This document shows positions 34,149 to 46,336 of a stretch of 64,000 nucleotides of DNA, piece by piece. The first letter of the stretch is position 1, and each line of letters opens with the position of its first letter. Position numbers and translations under genes: made by a program. The notes beneath the pieces were generated by a model, which ran no database searches, was not told the origin of the DNA, and saw only the letters and a list, made by a program, of their open reading frames with translations. The DNA comes from Allantophomopsis cytisporea (lineage: Eukaryota > Ascomycota > Leotiomycetes > Phacidiales > Phacidiaceae): NCBI GenBank assembly GCA_024752435.1, contig CP103029.1, positions 1 to 64,000 of the forward strand, read 5' to 3'.

Positions 34149-34308
34149 CGTGTCGAAGGCTTCAAAGGAGACCGCCAGATGCTAAAGATAGATATGTCAC
34201 CTCGAAATTCCTCCACAAAGAGGAATCGCTCATCTACGAAATCGAATTTCTTACTCTTTCATTTTTGTCGCTTCTGACGTCAAGCAGTGTCGTTGACTCA
34301 CTATGGTT

Positions 34309-34348
34309 CACCCTGGTCCACCCTAGTCCACCCTAGTCTACCCTGATA
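34309..34348 (+). repeat. Short tandem repeat of 10-bp units
   Basis: Four consecutive 10-mers: caccctggtc, caccctagtc, caccctagtc and taccctgata. Confidence 0.85.
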
Positions 34349-36352
34349 TAGCTACTAGCATATGTAGACTACCCAGCTTGCGTCGGCCTGCTTCCTTGAG
34401 ATCTTGTAAACCAAGATCTAAAGGCTTCTCTCAAATTGGATCAATCTCAAATGTTTACTAAATTTCCTCAACCAACAGTGAAAGTTTGCTGCGCGGCTGA
34501 GACGGATAACCGGCCTTGACTACTCCTGCTGGATTGTTACAATCGCCCAAATAGTGAGCCGCTTTGTATGTTGCTTAACAGTAATCTAAGTGGCACAGTC
34601 AACGAGATGTAATGCCATGCTATGCCTTGTGATCTTGACGTTCTTACTGGAGATCGTTTGGCATGGGCTTGGTCCCTTCCGCGATCCCATGTATTACAGG
34701 GAGTAACCTTTTCGATTACTATAAGTGTAGTCTAAAGATATCGATTCTACCGTGGTATCCAAGTTCAATGATCTATGCGGATAGATGAGTATCGTTACGA
34801 AGCATGACAATATTGGGGCAATGGTCAACATAGGTACTATTATTGGTCAGCTGTTGCATGAGTTGATAGGCGATGTTTAGCTGTAAATCGACTCAATAGA
34901 ATAAATTGGTGATGTAGGAATCGAGCAGGTTGGAACGGACTGATATTTAGTGAAAACACCGCAACCTGTATAATACTACTAGACTTCATAACTTGTGTCG
35001 TAGGACCTCATAGTAACCCATCGCCGCCATCCACTGAGCCTGCCACCTACCGCGGAGGCTTTGAATTTAAAATCCTCATTATTAAACACGTCACTTAGAA
35101 AACATAAAAATCGAGGGAGAAACAAGGTCGGGAAATAAATGCACTGGCTTTGGGCGAAGGAGGTGTAAAGATGCTTGGAGATTCCTGAACATCGAAGGTG
35201 ATTGAACTCTGCTGATGAGGATTCTAAAGCTAGATTGTACAAAGTAGAATTGAGTCCCGGCCACAAATTTTACAAGTTAGGAGAGTAGCAAACGTATCCG
35301 TGCATCTTCGCCGACACGTATACCGAGGTGCAGCTTAAGAAAACTGTACATGCATTTCTGTAATTAATTCTCTCTCAGAAGCTCTAGTAAATTCCACATA
35401 TTAATGGCACAAAAATGCATGAGTCTTAATTAAAACGTTTTGATGATATATAAGACCTTGTATCATAAAGACAATATTTTGTGTGAATACTTCAAGCCGA
35501 AAGATGGGGAGTGGCAAGGAGACGACTCAGGGGGTCGTGTGTGTTGCGCATTGTCGTTATCAGAATATTTGGTCTGAAATCCTTGTTATTCCGCCATCAT
35601 ATTCAGTAGCGGAATAGCGGGTATTATGGGTATTCCCGCACCCGTTTAATTCTCCGATAATAGGGCTGTAGTAGCCGCCACCATCTGCCAATAGCGTTCA
35701 GCCATATGCACTCCTGCAGAAACCACATTTGGTATCCAGCATCACTCTGATGAGACCTCCTCCTCCTATCCATGCACGTAATGCATCAGAAGTATTTTGT
35801 AGCGAACAGGGCATATGTGCGACATCATGTTTCTTAGCAACCGAAGCTCGCTACCTCCGCAATAACTCTATCAACCATGAAAAAGTATTGGTGAATCGGC
35901 ATAACTCTACAACAACAAGCACGGATGCTCCCTTTATTCTGTGTGTATCTATCAGTGCTGAAGCGGATAAAACGGTCAACTAATTTGTGTGGAATATGTA
36001 GGTTGTGGAGATTGTGTCTTCCAACAACTCATTATCGTATCCCAAGCCTGACAGCCCCTTAAGAGCGGCTTTACGGCACAATGCCATATGTGGAACATGT
36101 ATGGGGCAGTGGATGCTACAGATAACAACTTCTTGTGTTCAATTGTATCTTTGTCATCATCACTTTTGCCGCTCGTGTATTTATATATACCTCAACGTCG
36201 TAGGTTTTCAATTTTATCTTGAACATCACTCTTCACTCTTCTGTTTCGTGGTTTCTATAACCTAATATTCCTACTCTTACCGTTCACATAATTCATCACT
36301 CTTTTCGAATCATTTAAATTCTCAGATACATCGCTCTTGAACCCCTCATACA

Positions 36353-39300
36353 ATGGACTTCCAGCTCAAGAAACAAGTTGTTGATCCCAAGATCCCATAT
36401 GGCAAGCGATTACTTCCACATTGTGTCGATAAATCTGCCAGGACGAACCCAGATCGCATTGTTTGCAAAATCCCTTTGTCACCTGACATCTCAAAGGGAT
36501 TTCTAGAGATCACCATTGGACAAGTCTCGAAGGCTGTCGATTACTTAGCATATTGGCTTCAAGGGAAGCTTGAAAACAAGAACGGCCAGCAAACGCCAAT
36601 TTCCTATCTTGGCGCGACCGACCTCAGATACTGGATTATGATTTTGGCAGCTATAAAGATTGGATCACCTGTGAGTATTAAGATGACGGCAATATTCTTC
36701 GTAAGGCTGATTTCTGTAACCATAGATCTTACTCCCATCACCAAAGAATTCTGTCGCAAACAACGAATCTCTTTTTAACGACACAAGATGCCAGAACCTA
36801 TTTTACAGCTCAAACCACGGGCACCGAGCCTCCGACCTTGCCTCTGCTATGAACGGTAAATTGCGTGCTTTCGAAATCCCAGCGTGGTCTGATATCGTGG
36901 CACAAAACTCGAAGCCGTATCCATACGGCGATACATGGGAAACTGCAGCTAAGAAGCCTATCATGATTCTACACACCTCTGGATCTACTGGTAACCCAAA
37001 GCCTATCACATACAACCATGCTTTTGTGAATATGATGGACAGCGCCAGGCTTTTCCCAGCTGTTGATGGACACGAAACTACAAGTTGCTCGATGCTTGAG
37101 CAAGAACCAGGCTCCGAATTCTATCTTGGATTTCCGTTTTTCCACATGGGTGGCCTCGGTTACTACTTCCAGCCAGTTTGGTCTGACGTCGTTATGGTAC
37201 TAGGACCAGTCGATGTTCCACCTAATGGCAAGGTCATAATCGACCTGATGAAACACACCAAGTTGACCAGTATTGTATCTCCGCCTAGCTTGTTGGAAGA
37301 TATTGCGAAGGAATACAAGGACGATTTCATGAAGTACTGTGGAAATACGAAGACTCTCACTTATGGAGGAGGTCCGCTTGCACCATTCGCTGGTGACTTC
37401 TTTTCGAAACACATCCCTGTGATGGCGCAACTCATGGGTTCCACAGAAGCTAATCTCTTCGCATTGCTCTCTAAAGAGCCGGAGTACTGGCAGTGGCTAC
37501 ACTTCCACCCAACTGTTGGTGGACTCCACTTTGAACAATCTAAGGAGACTCCTGATCAGTACGAGTTGGTCATTAAGCGCGAGCCTGGTCAAGAATGGAA
37601 TCAAGGAGTTTTCCAGACCTTCCCAGACCTCAATGAATGGCGCACTAAGGATCATTACAAACCTCATCCAACCAGGAAGAATTACTGGCGCTATGTGGGA
37701 CGTACAGACGATATGCTTGTCCTCTCAAACGGAGAGAAATTCAACCCAGTAGGCATGGAGAACACAGTTTCTGCCCATCCTGCTGTTAAATCTGCCCTTG
37801 TTGTGGGACAGGCACGTTTCCAATGCGCTATGATAATCGAGCTTAGAGAGGGTGTTCCGTATGATTCGAAAGTTATTGATAATATCTGGCCGGTTATTGA
37901 GAAGGCAAACAAGGATTCTCCCGCTCATGCGCAGATTTCTAGAGATCTTGTCATTCTTGCAGACCCAAAGAAGCCGTTTTCACGTGCTAGCAAAGGGACA
38001 ATCCAGCGTTGGAAGACTACTAAGGACTACGCTTCGGAGATAGATGCTTTGTACAAGGGTTTTGCTACCAAGGATCCCGCAGCCGATGCTTCTCAGGCTC
38101 AACTGTTCTCCGTTACGGATACCTCTGCTGTGCAGAAGTTTTTAGAAGATACTATTGCTCAGCTCTTGCCTGAAAGGGAGATCAAGGAGACTGATGATCT
38201 CTTTGTCCTCGGTTTAGATTCCCTTCAGACTTCTCAGCTCTCTAGCAGTATTAGAAATGCCCTGAAGAGCCATGTCGATATTGCTAAGGATATCGGCACG
38301 AGGTTTATATATGAGAACCCCTCTATCGGTCAACTCAAGGCCGCCATAGTTGCCATCGCAACTGGCACTTCCATCCGCTCCGTAACCGTCGATGAAAAGA
38401 TGCGTGCTATGGTAGAGAAGTACACTTCTGATCTCCCAACTAAGTCGCCCGACTTCAAGACAAACTCCGACGACAAGGTCAATGTTGTGGTCACCGGAAC
38501 CACTGGCTCTTTAGGTTTCTACATTATTCTTGCTCTCCTATCGAACCCCAAGTTTGGAAAAATTTACTGCCTCGATCGTTCTGCTGTTGCAGAAGAGAAA
38601 TTCGCTGAGCGTTGGGCAGTATTGGGCGAGGAGCATTTAACTCCTGCACCTGGAAAGATGCACTTCTTCCAGGCAGAATTCGGACACCCTACTTTCGGTT
38701 TCTCAGACTCGCAGTACTCCGAGCTTGTGAACAATGTGAATGTCATTATTCATAATGCTTGGAAAGTAAACTTCAACCACCCACTCAGCACCTTCGCTAG
38801 CCAGATCGAGGGCCTTAAAGCATTCGCTCATTTATCTCTGATGAGCCCTCTTCATCCAGCCCTCTTCTTTGTTTCCTCTATCACAGCGGCTACTTCTTAC
38901 CCAGAGCTTGTCCCAGAGCGCGTCCTCACAGACTACTCTACCCCAGCACACATGGGATATGGTCAAAGCAAGTATGTTGGCGAACGCATCTTAGAGACAG
39001 CAGCTCGCAAATTGGACGCCAATATGAATGTCTTCCGCGTCGGACAGATTGGTGGTCCGGTTCTCCGTGGTTCAAAGGGCAAGTGGAACGATCAAGAGTG
39101 GTTCCCAGCCTTGATAAAGACCAGCGGCGAGTTTGGAGTTGTGCCAAAAACACTTGGAGGAATGGACACTGTGGATTGGATCCCTGTCGATGTCCTTGGT
39201 CGCGTCATGGTAGAACTTATTCAGCTTCCTCCCAACAATCCACGCATCGACGGTGCTAGAGTCTACAATATGACTAACCCTCATCGCTCCAATTTCGAGA

Positions 39301-39590
39301 CATTGATTCCTTCTATTCAGCAGTACTATGCTGGTAAGGACAAAAGCATTAAAATCGTCACCTTCAAAGAGTGGTTATCTAAGGTTGCTGCTCTTGAAGA
39401 GGATGAGGGTACGCTAGAGCGCTTTCCCGCTAAAAAGATTGAAGATTTCTACACAGATATCAAGGAAGAGGGTGGTTTTGGTGAAGGGTTTTCGACTACC
39501 CAATTGGTTAAGGATTCTGACATTATGAAGAGTATCACTCCTGTTAACTCTGAGTGGATGAAGCTTTGGTTAAGACAGTGGGCTTACTAG
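36353..39590 (+). CDS. NRPS-like carboxylic acid reductase (adenylation-carrier-thioester reductase)
   Basis: Two exons (36353-36670, 36726-39590; a 55-bp intron) give 1060 aa. The A domain (about 20-500) has HTSGSTGNPKP (about 189-199), YGGGPLA, GSTEA and GRTDDMLVLSNGEKFNP. The carrier domain has DDLFVLGLDSLQ, with the phosphopantetheine-accepting serine at S605. The reductase domain (about 690-1060) starts NVVVTGTTGSLGFY near 694 and has Y851/K855 in YGQSK. The enzyme should activate a carboxylic acid with ATP, load it on the carrier and release an aldehyde (or alcohol) with NADPH. No condensation domain is present. The acid cannot be predicted reliably. The gene lies upstream of the tyrosinase on the same strand, and its product may be an aromatic aldehyde or amine precursor. 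Confidence 0.92.
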
Positions 39591-40986
39591 TTGATTGTTA
39601 ATTGTCGAATTAACGGCATTAGTATAGTCTACATAGTTTATCATATTTAAGGTTTTTTGATTATGATTGACATGCAACCTGGAAGTAATTGGATTTGAAC
39701 CTCTGCTCGGCAAATCTCAAGCCAACGTCTACGAGAAAATGTACCACCTCAAACTCGTCAAAGCATGTTATGTCTAAGTGCAAGGTAGAAACTCCTTTGT
39801 GGATGGTTGGAAAAGATAACATAAGTGTCAAACTACATTTTCAATAACTCTATAAGGCTTCAAAATTAAGAGATCAACAACCCTTGCGGGAGATTGAACT
39901 TCGATTACGGTGTGGTACTGCAGACTAATTGATTTTGAGTGACGACTGCAATGGTAACCTACCCCTTTAGTCATCAGTGCCCTCACTGTTCAGGCGCTAT
40001 TAGCATTTCAAAGGGTTACTTACCTCCAGAAGGCTGGTTCATCTTTGTACAAAAATTCAATCAACAACCCAATAAAAGCTTGAAAGAAACCACCAACTCA
40101 TTAATTCATCGATAAACAGAAATTTGACAATTCTTGTGAAAAGAGCGTCCCTCTCAGCGACACGAGCGGATTATTATGCTAGGCAGAAAGCTGCCAATTG
40201 TTTGCATGTTGGTTGGATTATAGTTGTTTTGTGGGGATGTTGCGAACGGATCGGGAAGTTTCAGCTCTCCGTTAAATAAGCTTAAAAGCATGGTAGTCCC
40301 GTATTCTTAAAAATTCCGCACCTCACTCGTGGTGACAGGCCGCAAACAAAGACATAATTAAACCAGTCCCGAACCTCTAGTGCAGCTGAAAGGATTCCAG
40401 TCTCTAGTGCTTAGGTGAGATGGAAAGAATTTTATGACAATGTTAAGCTGTTGTCTTCTGTGTTCTATATGAATGGAGAACGAATGTGACATCGGATCTC
40501 TCAACAACTATTTCCCCAGATTAGTCTGCAATTCTATGAGTGGCTTGGAATATCGACGCACTGGGAAATGAGCATCTTACAGCTTCCGAGTGGAGAAAAG
40601 ATATGATTGCAGCGTAATTGGACTGGGGATCAGAGTATCCAAGCAAGAAATGCCTCACTAAAGGTACGAAAGCGGAATCAAAAGAATGGATATGGTGGCA
40701 GAACACCTATACCGAAACCAGAAACTCGATTTCAAGGGATGATTTATGAATAGCATGAAAACATCATCAAATTAGAGAAGGGCAGGTAGATCCGAGCTCT
40801 CTCAGTAAAAGCTTTTTTGGAGCATGGTTCACTCCCAAGTACCAAATCCTCACAAATACCAAAGGAGCAGGATCTTCTGAGGTGGACTCTCTACTATATA
40901 TATAGACTCCTTCCTACCAAAGTTCTGTCTTCATTTCATCAAAGGCATACTTACTTATATTCCTACTTCTGGAAAGAAAATCCTTC
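39591..40986. promoter_or_regulatory. NRPS-like 3' flank and tyrosinase promoter
   Basis: This 1.4-kb spacer has no convincing gene. A perfect tRNA B-box-like 11-mer (complement of ggatttgaacc, 39691-39701) occurs, but no foldable tRNA surrounds it. A TATA-like run tatatatata lies about 85 bp before the tyrosinase ATG (near 40895-40904). Confidence 0.5.
40894..40904 (+). promoter_or_regulatory. TATA-like element of the tyrosinase
   Basis: An actatatatata run 80-90 bp upstream of the tyrosinase ATG, followed by a C/T-rich leader. The position suits a strongly inducible core promoter. Confidence 0.4.
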
Positions 40987-42615
40987 ATGTCATCTTCTTC
41001 ATCAACGTCGACACTGCGAAAGCGCAGATCTCTTAATGTAATCTGCAAGGAATGGCTTGAAGCTCGAAGAAATAATGACATAAAGGGCCAAAAAGAGCTA
41101 AGCAACCTCATCCGCGCCTGGAATGGCATATACGCACTTAGCAATACCGACCCTCAAAATGAGAATTCGTTCTGGAAAATTGGTGGCCTTCACGGTGAAC
41201 CGTTTAGAGGAGCTGGCTACGCGAATTCTCAGTGGTGGGGAGGCTATTGTAATCATGGAAACGTCTTATTTCCTACATGGCATCGTGCTTATTGCCTACG
41301 TCTCGAACAGGCATTGCAGAGTATTCCAGGTTGTTCGGAGGTTACTTTACCTTATTGGGATGAAACTGGAACAGATACCGCCGAAAATGGCGTTCCATTT
41401 ATCTTCCTTATCGAGGTATTCGAACTCGACGATGGGACCCCGGTGCACAACCCTTTGTACTCGTTTGAGTTTCCACAAAACATCATTGATCGTGTCGATC
41501 AAGACCCCAAATCTCCAACATACAATCTCTACACCAAGCGCAAAGGCTACGTAACCAAGCGTTATCCATATTCTGGGCTCGTCGGCACCGATGCGGCAAT
41601 CAAAGCCTCCTCTGAGCATAATGCCAAGTACACGCCAGAAGAAGCCGCTACACTGCTGAACAAAAACATCAAGCTTTGGCTCAACCAGAGAGTGTTTGGA
41701 AAAGGTCCAGAAATTGGTATTCGAAAAAAATTTGCAAGATGTCTTCAAGCACCTAATTATACTGTCTTCTCCAACACGACATCGGCCCAGGCTTGGAACG
41801 ATGTCAACGAGCCTGGTTCTCAAGTGATTCCTCTCGAAAGCCCTCATAATTCTATGCATCTGGCTATTGGGGGCTTTGATGTGCCTGGGCAGGGGGATGA
41901 TGATCTCATCAAAAATGCCAATGGTGACATGGGGGAGAACGATACGGCTGGGTTAGACCCAATTTTCTTCTTTCACCACGCTTTCGTTGATCGGGTTTTT
42001 TGGGAATGGCAACAACGGTCTGGAAATACAGATAAGCTGGATGTCATTCCGGAATATCCGGGAACGAACTCAGTAGATAGTCAGGGCCCGACAGCCGGAA
42101 CTCCAGGGGGTGTCTGGCTTACGCTCGATTCTCCGCTCCAGCCATTCAAGAACAAGGAGGGGGATTATCTGATAAGCACAGATCTGGTAAACATTGAGAA
42201 GCAGCTCAACTACACGTACGAGACAGCACCCTCAGATGTTGCACTCTTTAATGGTCATCTTGCGGACAACGACATTAGAGCCAGCATTCGCATAGATAAT
42301 GTACAAAAGAACAATATCTCTGGCTCACATATCATTGCAGTATACATGGAGGACGAAGGCGAAGATAAGCTCGTGGGCTATGAATCAGTGTTGAGTCGCT
42401 GGAATACCAGCGGATGCCAGAATTGCCAAGTCTCTACTACCAGCCAGTATTATGTGCAGCTATATGGTATATCTGATGAAGATATCAGTTCGAAAACTTT
42501 TAAGGCTCTGCCGGTGCAAAGGCAATTTGACCATGGTTTCCGATCTGTCCCGAATGGCGCGGCTGATATGACGCCCAGTATCATCATTGTCAAGAAAGGA
42601 GACACGCACTTTTAG
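40987..42615 (+). CDS. Tyrosinase (type 3 copper monophenol/diphenol oxidase)
   Basis: A single exon of 542 aa. CuA ligands are H69 (GLHGEPF), H90 (YCNHGN) and H99 (TWHRAYCLRLE). The CuB site has H287 and H291 (SPHNSMH) and the HH pair 330-331 in DPIFFFHHAFVDRVFW. The distance between copper sites and the absence of a signal peptide fit fungal intracellular tyrosinases with a C-terminal lid domain (about 400-542) that is removed on activation. The enzyme o-hydroxylates phenols and oxidises catechols to quinones. It follows the NRPS-like gene on the same strand, which suggests a phenolic product. No introns are present, unusual for this neighbourhood, but all ligands are intact. Confidence 0.92.
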   Translation: MSSSSSTSTLRKRRSLNVICKEWLEARRNNDIKGQKELSNLIRAWNGIYALSNTDPQNENSFWKIGGLHGEPFRGAGYANSQWWGGYCNHGNVLFPTWHRAYCLRLEQALQSIPGCSEVTLPYWDETGTDTAENGVPFIFLIEVFELDDGTPVHNPLYSFEFPQNIIDRVDQDPKSPTYNLYTKRKGYVTKRYPYSGLVGTDAAIKASSEHNAKYTPEEAATLLNKNIKLWLNQRVFGKGPEIGIRKKFARCLQAPNYTVFSNTTSAQAWNDVNEPGSQVIPLESPHNSMHLAIGGFDVPGQGDDDLIKNANGDMGENDTAGLDPIFFFHHAFVDRVFWEWQQRSGNTDKLDVIPEYPGTNSVDSQGPTAGTPGGVWLTLDSPLQPFKNKEGDYLISTDLVNIEKQLNYTYETAPSDVALFNGHLADNDIRASIRIDNVQKNNISGSHIIAVYMEDEGEDKLVGYESVLSRWNTSGCQNCQVSTTSQYYVQLYGISDEDISSKTFKALPVQRQFDHGFRSVPNGAADMTPSIIIVKKGDTHF

Positions 42616-43595
42616 ACTTAAGTTAGGGTTTACAATGATGCAATCTGCTTTGACTTTTTCTTTATTCTTTCAATCTTCTAAGTAGCAGTTTCACCATAAA
42701 CTACTATAAAAATAACTTGATCAACATTCACAGCCAAGAATCCGTCTAAGTTAATGATTCTCATCTACAGGACCAAACTTTTATGCAGCCGCCTATGACT
42801 TGAGTACCAGATAAAAGTATGCTTATATATGACTGTACAATATGCTTATCTCTAAATACTATTATCAGACAAATATTGCTGTCGTATACTTTCAATTTTT
42901 CCTACTTGGGCGATCCTACGAGTATTGGATTGTCAATGGGAAACGGTCTTAATCACTAATAAATCATAAGTGGTTATTTCTTCGATCCCGATACTTCTCC
43001 TCAATAGATATATACACACTTCCAGGACGTAAGATTCGTAGACGACAGAATTGAAGATGGACCTACTGAAAAGTTTACTTGTATCTGCTTGATCCTATAG
43101 TTATATCTCTCTTTTTGAACTGAATTGGCGTGGACTGAAATCAAGGTAAGACGAAGTTTCTCCCTTCAGTTTAATGCATCTATTTTGACACAAGTCAGTC
43201 ACCATCAGTCCACTTATACAAGATCATGATACATAGTGCTTCATTTTCATATCTTGTAACTACTATATACTATAGGTACTCTGTGTTGAAAGAGTAAACT
43301 TCGGGTCTCTACCCAGTCGCAACTATGAGAGGATTTCAGATTCATTTTTAGTAGTGTGTAGATTCTTCCCGAGTAACGAGTGGTGTTTGAGCATACAAGC
43401 AGAAGTGATCTTGAGTCGTGTTTCAAGAGCATACACCTTGGATGACACCATCAAATATCAACTGATATCTCCGATAATGCAGTGAATAGATCGGATTTGT
43501 GTGAAGACTATGGATCCACCCTGATACTTGAGTTCTCTCATATCCTTCAAAGGCAAGGACAGCCTATTTCTATCACAACAGGCTTTTCAAAGTCC
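42616..43595. other. Convergent intergenic spacer
   Basis: The spacer lies between the 3' ends of the tyrosinase and the second SDR. The sequence is AT-rich. Small ORFs at 43247-43432 and from 43482 show no family and partly overlap the SDR antisense. Confidence 0.45.
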
Positions 43596-44632
43596 TCACC
43601 AAGGAACATTAGCCCCATCATACCAACTAATCCCTTCTGCAAAAATATTAAGAAAAGCCCCGTTCTGTTCCTTGCCAGCTCCAAGAATCTTCTCCAGCGT
43701 GGCATTAGCACCTTGCTCAACTGACAAATCAGCGGCATCGCCTCCAAGATCCGTTCTTAACCACTATATCCATCCGATTGTTAGCCTGCAATATCCTTTG
43801 GAGGAGAGTGAGAATGAGGGGATGGGAGAGGTCGGACGTACACCAGGACTAATAGCAAGAATTGTAAATCCTTCTTTTTCGTAATCAATTGCTACCCATG
43901 GGTCAGCATCGAACACGATCAAAGTATGGTATGCCGGAAGCCGAGGAGCTCGCTCCTGAAACAGCTTCCAAAATATCATTCAGGAGGACAAAGGTCAAAA
44001 TAAGACATACCATACTGCACGGTCAAGGAGTTTAATGCTGCTTTGGAGATTTTGTATGCCGGTGCTGGTTGAAAAGCGAATTTGCGGGCGCCGGTTATAG
44101 AGCCCATGGTCGATGAACTGCATTTCGTCAAAAAGAATAATAATTCGAATGGGAGGACTATTTTACATGTTTACAACTTTCTTCAAACTACCCTTTTTCA
44201 AGAGAGGGATAAAGGCAGATGTCACGAGGTGCGCGCTCAAGACGTTGGTCGTTAAGTGGTCTTCGAGGTCATTCCTAGACAAAATCTTAGCATTTTCCTT
44301 ACTTATCCAAAAAATACTGATTACATTGTAGCAACTCCTTCTGGAGTAATGGCAAGTTTACCCGCATTATTGATCAACACGTCCAAGCCCTTGCCAGCTA
44401 GAATAGTCTCCACTTTTGCTGCGGCTTGCTTTACACTTTCTGGATTCGTCACCTCAAGTTTAATGACAACAACTCTACCTGATGACTTTTGGGCCAATTC
44501 CGTAAGAGCGGGAGCATCACTTCGTGCGGTCGCGAAAACGACGCTGACTTCTGAGGCTGGGAGGAGGACAAGCTGGCGAGTCAATTCTAAACCGAGGCCG
44601 CGAGAAGCGCCAGTGATAAAGTAGGAAGCCAT
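43596..44632 (-). CDS. Short-chain dehydrogenase/reductase, five exons
   Basis: Five exons (44632-44325, 44274-44167, 44117-44011, 43891-43842, 43763-43596; introns of 50, 49, 119 and 78 bp) keep frame and give 246 aa, the usual length. GASRGLG (8-14) binds the cofactor, INNAG is at 87-91, the serine is in NISSTMGSI (about 140), and the pair is Y160/K164 in YKISK. The C terminus PGWLRTDLGGDAAD and YDGANVPW is typical of the fungal subgroup related to C-factor-like SDRs. It is cytosolic and NAD(P)-dependent with unknown substrate. The small exons mean most of the gene is invisible as long ORFs. It lies downstream of the tyrosinase, convergent with it, so it could act on the same pathway. Confidence 0.87.
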
Positions 44633-46336
44633 TTCGATATCGCCGATAGTGAATGAGATTCTGAGAAGTATTTTATGAGGATTATACAATACTGTAAGGA
44701 ACAAATATAAAGACTTGGGAAGCAGTGAGAACTATATAAAAGTATGTATCTCTATGTCGTCTATGAATTCTACCCAAGTAGGCAAAGTATGAATATGGTG
44801 TACCATTCTGTACTTAAATCCGAAACCACATCACTCGAGGTCTATGAATCTTCTGCGATTCCGAAAGTCATATACGTATCTGACAAAGGATTTCGGATTT
44901 TAGCGCTGAACGCATGGAGATAAGCGGCTATTCGTGGTAATGCCGCCTTTATCACGTTCTTGGTTCGTTGATCTGACAAAACATCTCGGATCTTAGCGCT
45001 AAATGCATGGAGATAAGGCAAGTTACCTTACCTTAGTCTCCCTGGCAAATGAGGCTTTATCACATTGCGACTTTGCCGATGACGATGTAACATCTCATCC
45101 TGATTATTGCACGTTACAGAAGAAGAAGCTGATTCTTCTAAGCAGCGGTGTGTCGAAGTCGCGCCGTACCGAATTTGCCGAGTTTCCTTCAAATAGCCAA
45201 GGCACCTCAGGAATCACGGCAATATGTACGATAACTGATGAATGTAGGTATTGTAGTAAATTGCTTTGATAATATTGCTTGAAAGAAGTCCCTCGCAATC
45301 AATATCTCAATTCAATCTCTCCACCTGTAAGTGAAAGGTGAACCTTTCGCAATATGACTTACGTAGTGTAGTATAGGATAAAAGTGTCATGAAGCAGAAT
45401 ACACTTCGATTCTAGTCTAAAATTTTAACTTCTACATCTAATATCGACACCACTGTAGCTACTACATACACCGACAAAAACTAGTACTAGCCTTTCGGAT
45501 GCTAAACCGATGCCATCAATATACTTGGCTTTTTAAGCAAACCTTATTATTCACGACCAAATTATGCGTCCCTCTGAGTTGGCAGCTTTGCTATTATTAC
45601 ACGATCAATCACCTTTCTATGATAGATTTGAAAAGATTACCGTCAGTGACTCGCAGGCGCTCAGTCAAGGTACCATTACATATTGTGAGCTTTGATCATG
45701 GGCATTTAGCTTATCTCGTTGCTGTAAGAAGCGCAAATCTCCCGTTTTGGCATCTTTGCTGTCATATTCCCATTCAAATTTTTGCTGAACTCGATGAGTT
45801 CCTATTTTTAGACTTGCATCCTTTCTGGCTGGTTTTTGAGGCTCAAAATTTCCATTTTGGTATCTTCGGTGTCTATCTGCAGCCATCAAGTGCTCAGCCA
45901 GAGTTTTGTTTGAAATTGTTGACTTCTAGATACTGGACTTCCGCCCTGTCTCATTGCTAAGTGAGCTCAGATGTTAGTTCATTCGCTTCCACCAAAAATA
46001 AACTCTTTTTCCGCAAGTGCAGAGGAAGAATCAGAAATAACAAGAACGGATTTTGATGGTCTAGGAACTGATTACTGGAACAATCAAGGTACAAATGATG
46101 GCCATCCTTGCCCTGTGCCGGGAACTAAGCCACGCGCTCACTATAGGATCCCTACAATATTAGGCGCACTAACACCAGAGATGGTGGTGCTTTCCCCTTA
46201 ACCTCATTTACTTTATTTTAACTCATCAAAATAGCAATTATAAACTGGTTCATAGCGATCTCTAACTAACATCCTGTTAAGTTTTGTACTTGGGCCCCCA
46301 ACCCCACCCCAATCGGTAGACACTCTCGAGTTTGCC
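44633..46336. other. Gene-free interval with a direct repeat
   Basis: The interval contains the SDR promoter on the left and the Zn2Cys6 promoter on the right. A 47-bp imperfect direct repeat lies at 44880-44926 and 44973-45019. A 153-codon ORF (45499-45960) has no family resemblance. Confidence 0.45.
44880..45019 (+). repeat. 47-bp imperfect direct repeat
   Basis: Copy 1 (44880-44926) and copy 2 (44973-45019) share ctgacaaa, tcggat-ttagcgct and gcatggagataag; they differ mainly by transitions. The spacer is 46 bp, so the period is 93 bp. Confidence 0.8.

Larger units (their letters stand above)
32383..36352. other. Four-kilobase gene-free interval
   Basis: No family is recognisable. ORFs of 66-113 codons (for example 32310-32642, 32905-33162, 34979-35266, 35729-35983, 36005-36265) lack motifs. 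Two short tandem arrays occur: a 7-bp type (ctaacgg/ataacgg, 34116-34148) and a 10-bp type (caccctagtc, 34309-34348). The last few hundred bases are the promoter and 5' UTR of the NRPS-like gene. The stretch may be an old repeat or the remains of lost genes. Confidence 0.45.

Noticed and set aside
39660..39770. tRNA-like segment with a B-box-like 11-mer on the minus strand (39691-39701)
   Set aside because: The T-arm, anticodon arm and acceptor stem do not pair convincingly around it, so I cannot support a tRNA gene.
45499..45960. 153-codon plus-strand ORF
   Set aside because: It is rich in Leu, Phe and His with no domain, has an equally open antisense ORF, and lies in AT-rich spacer.
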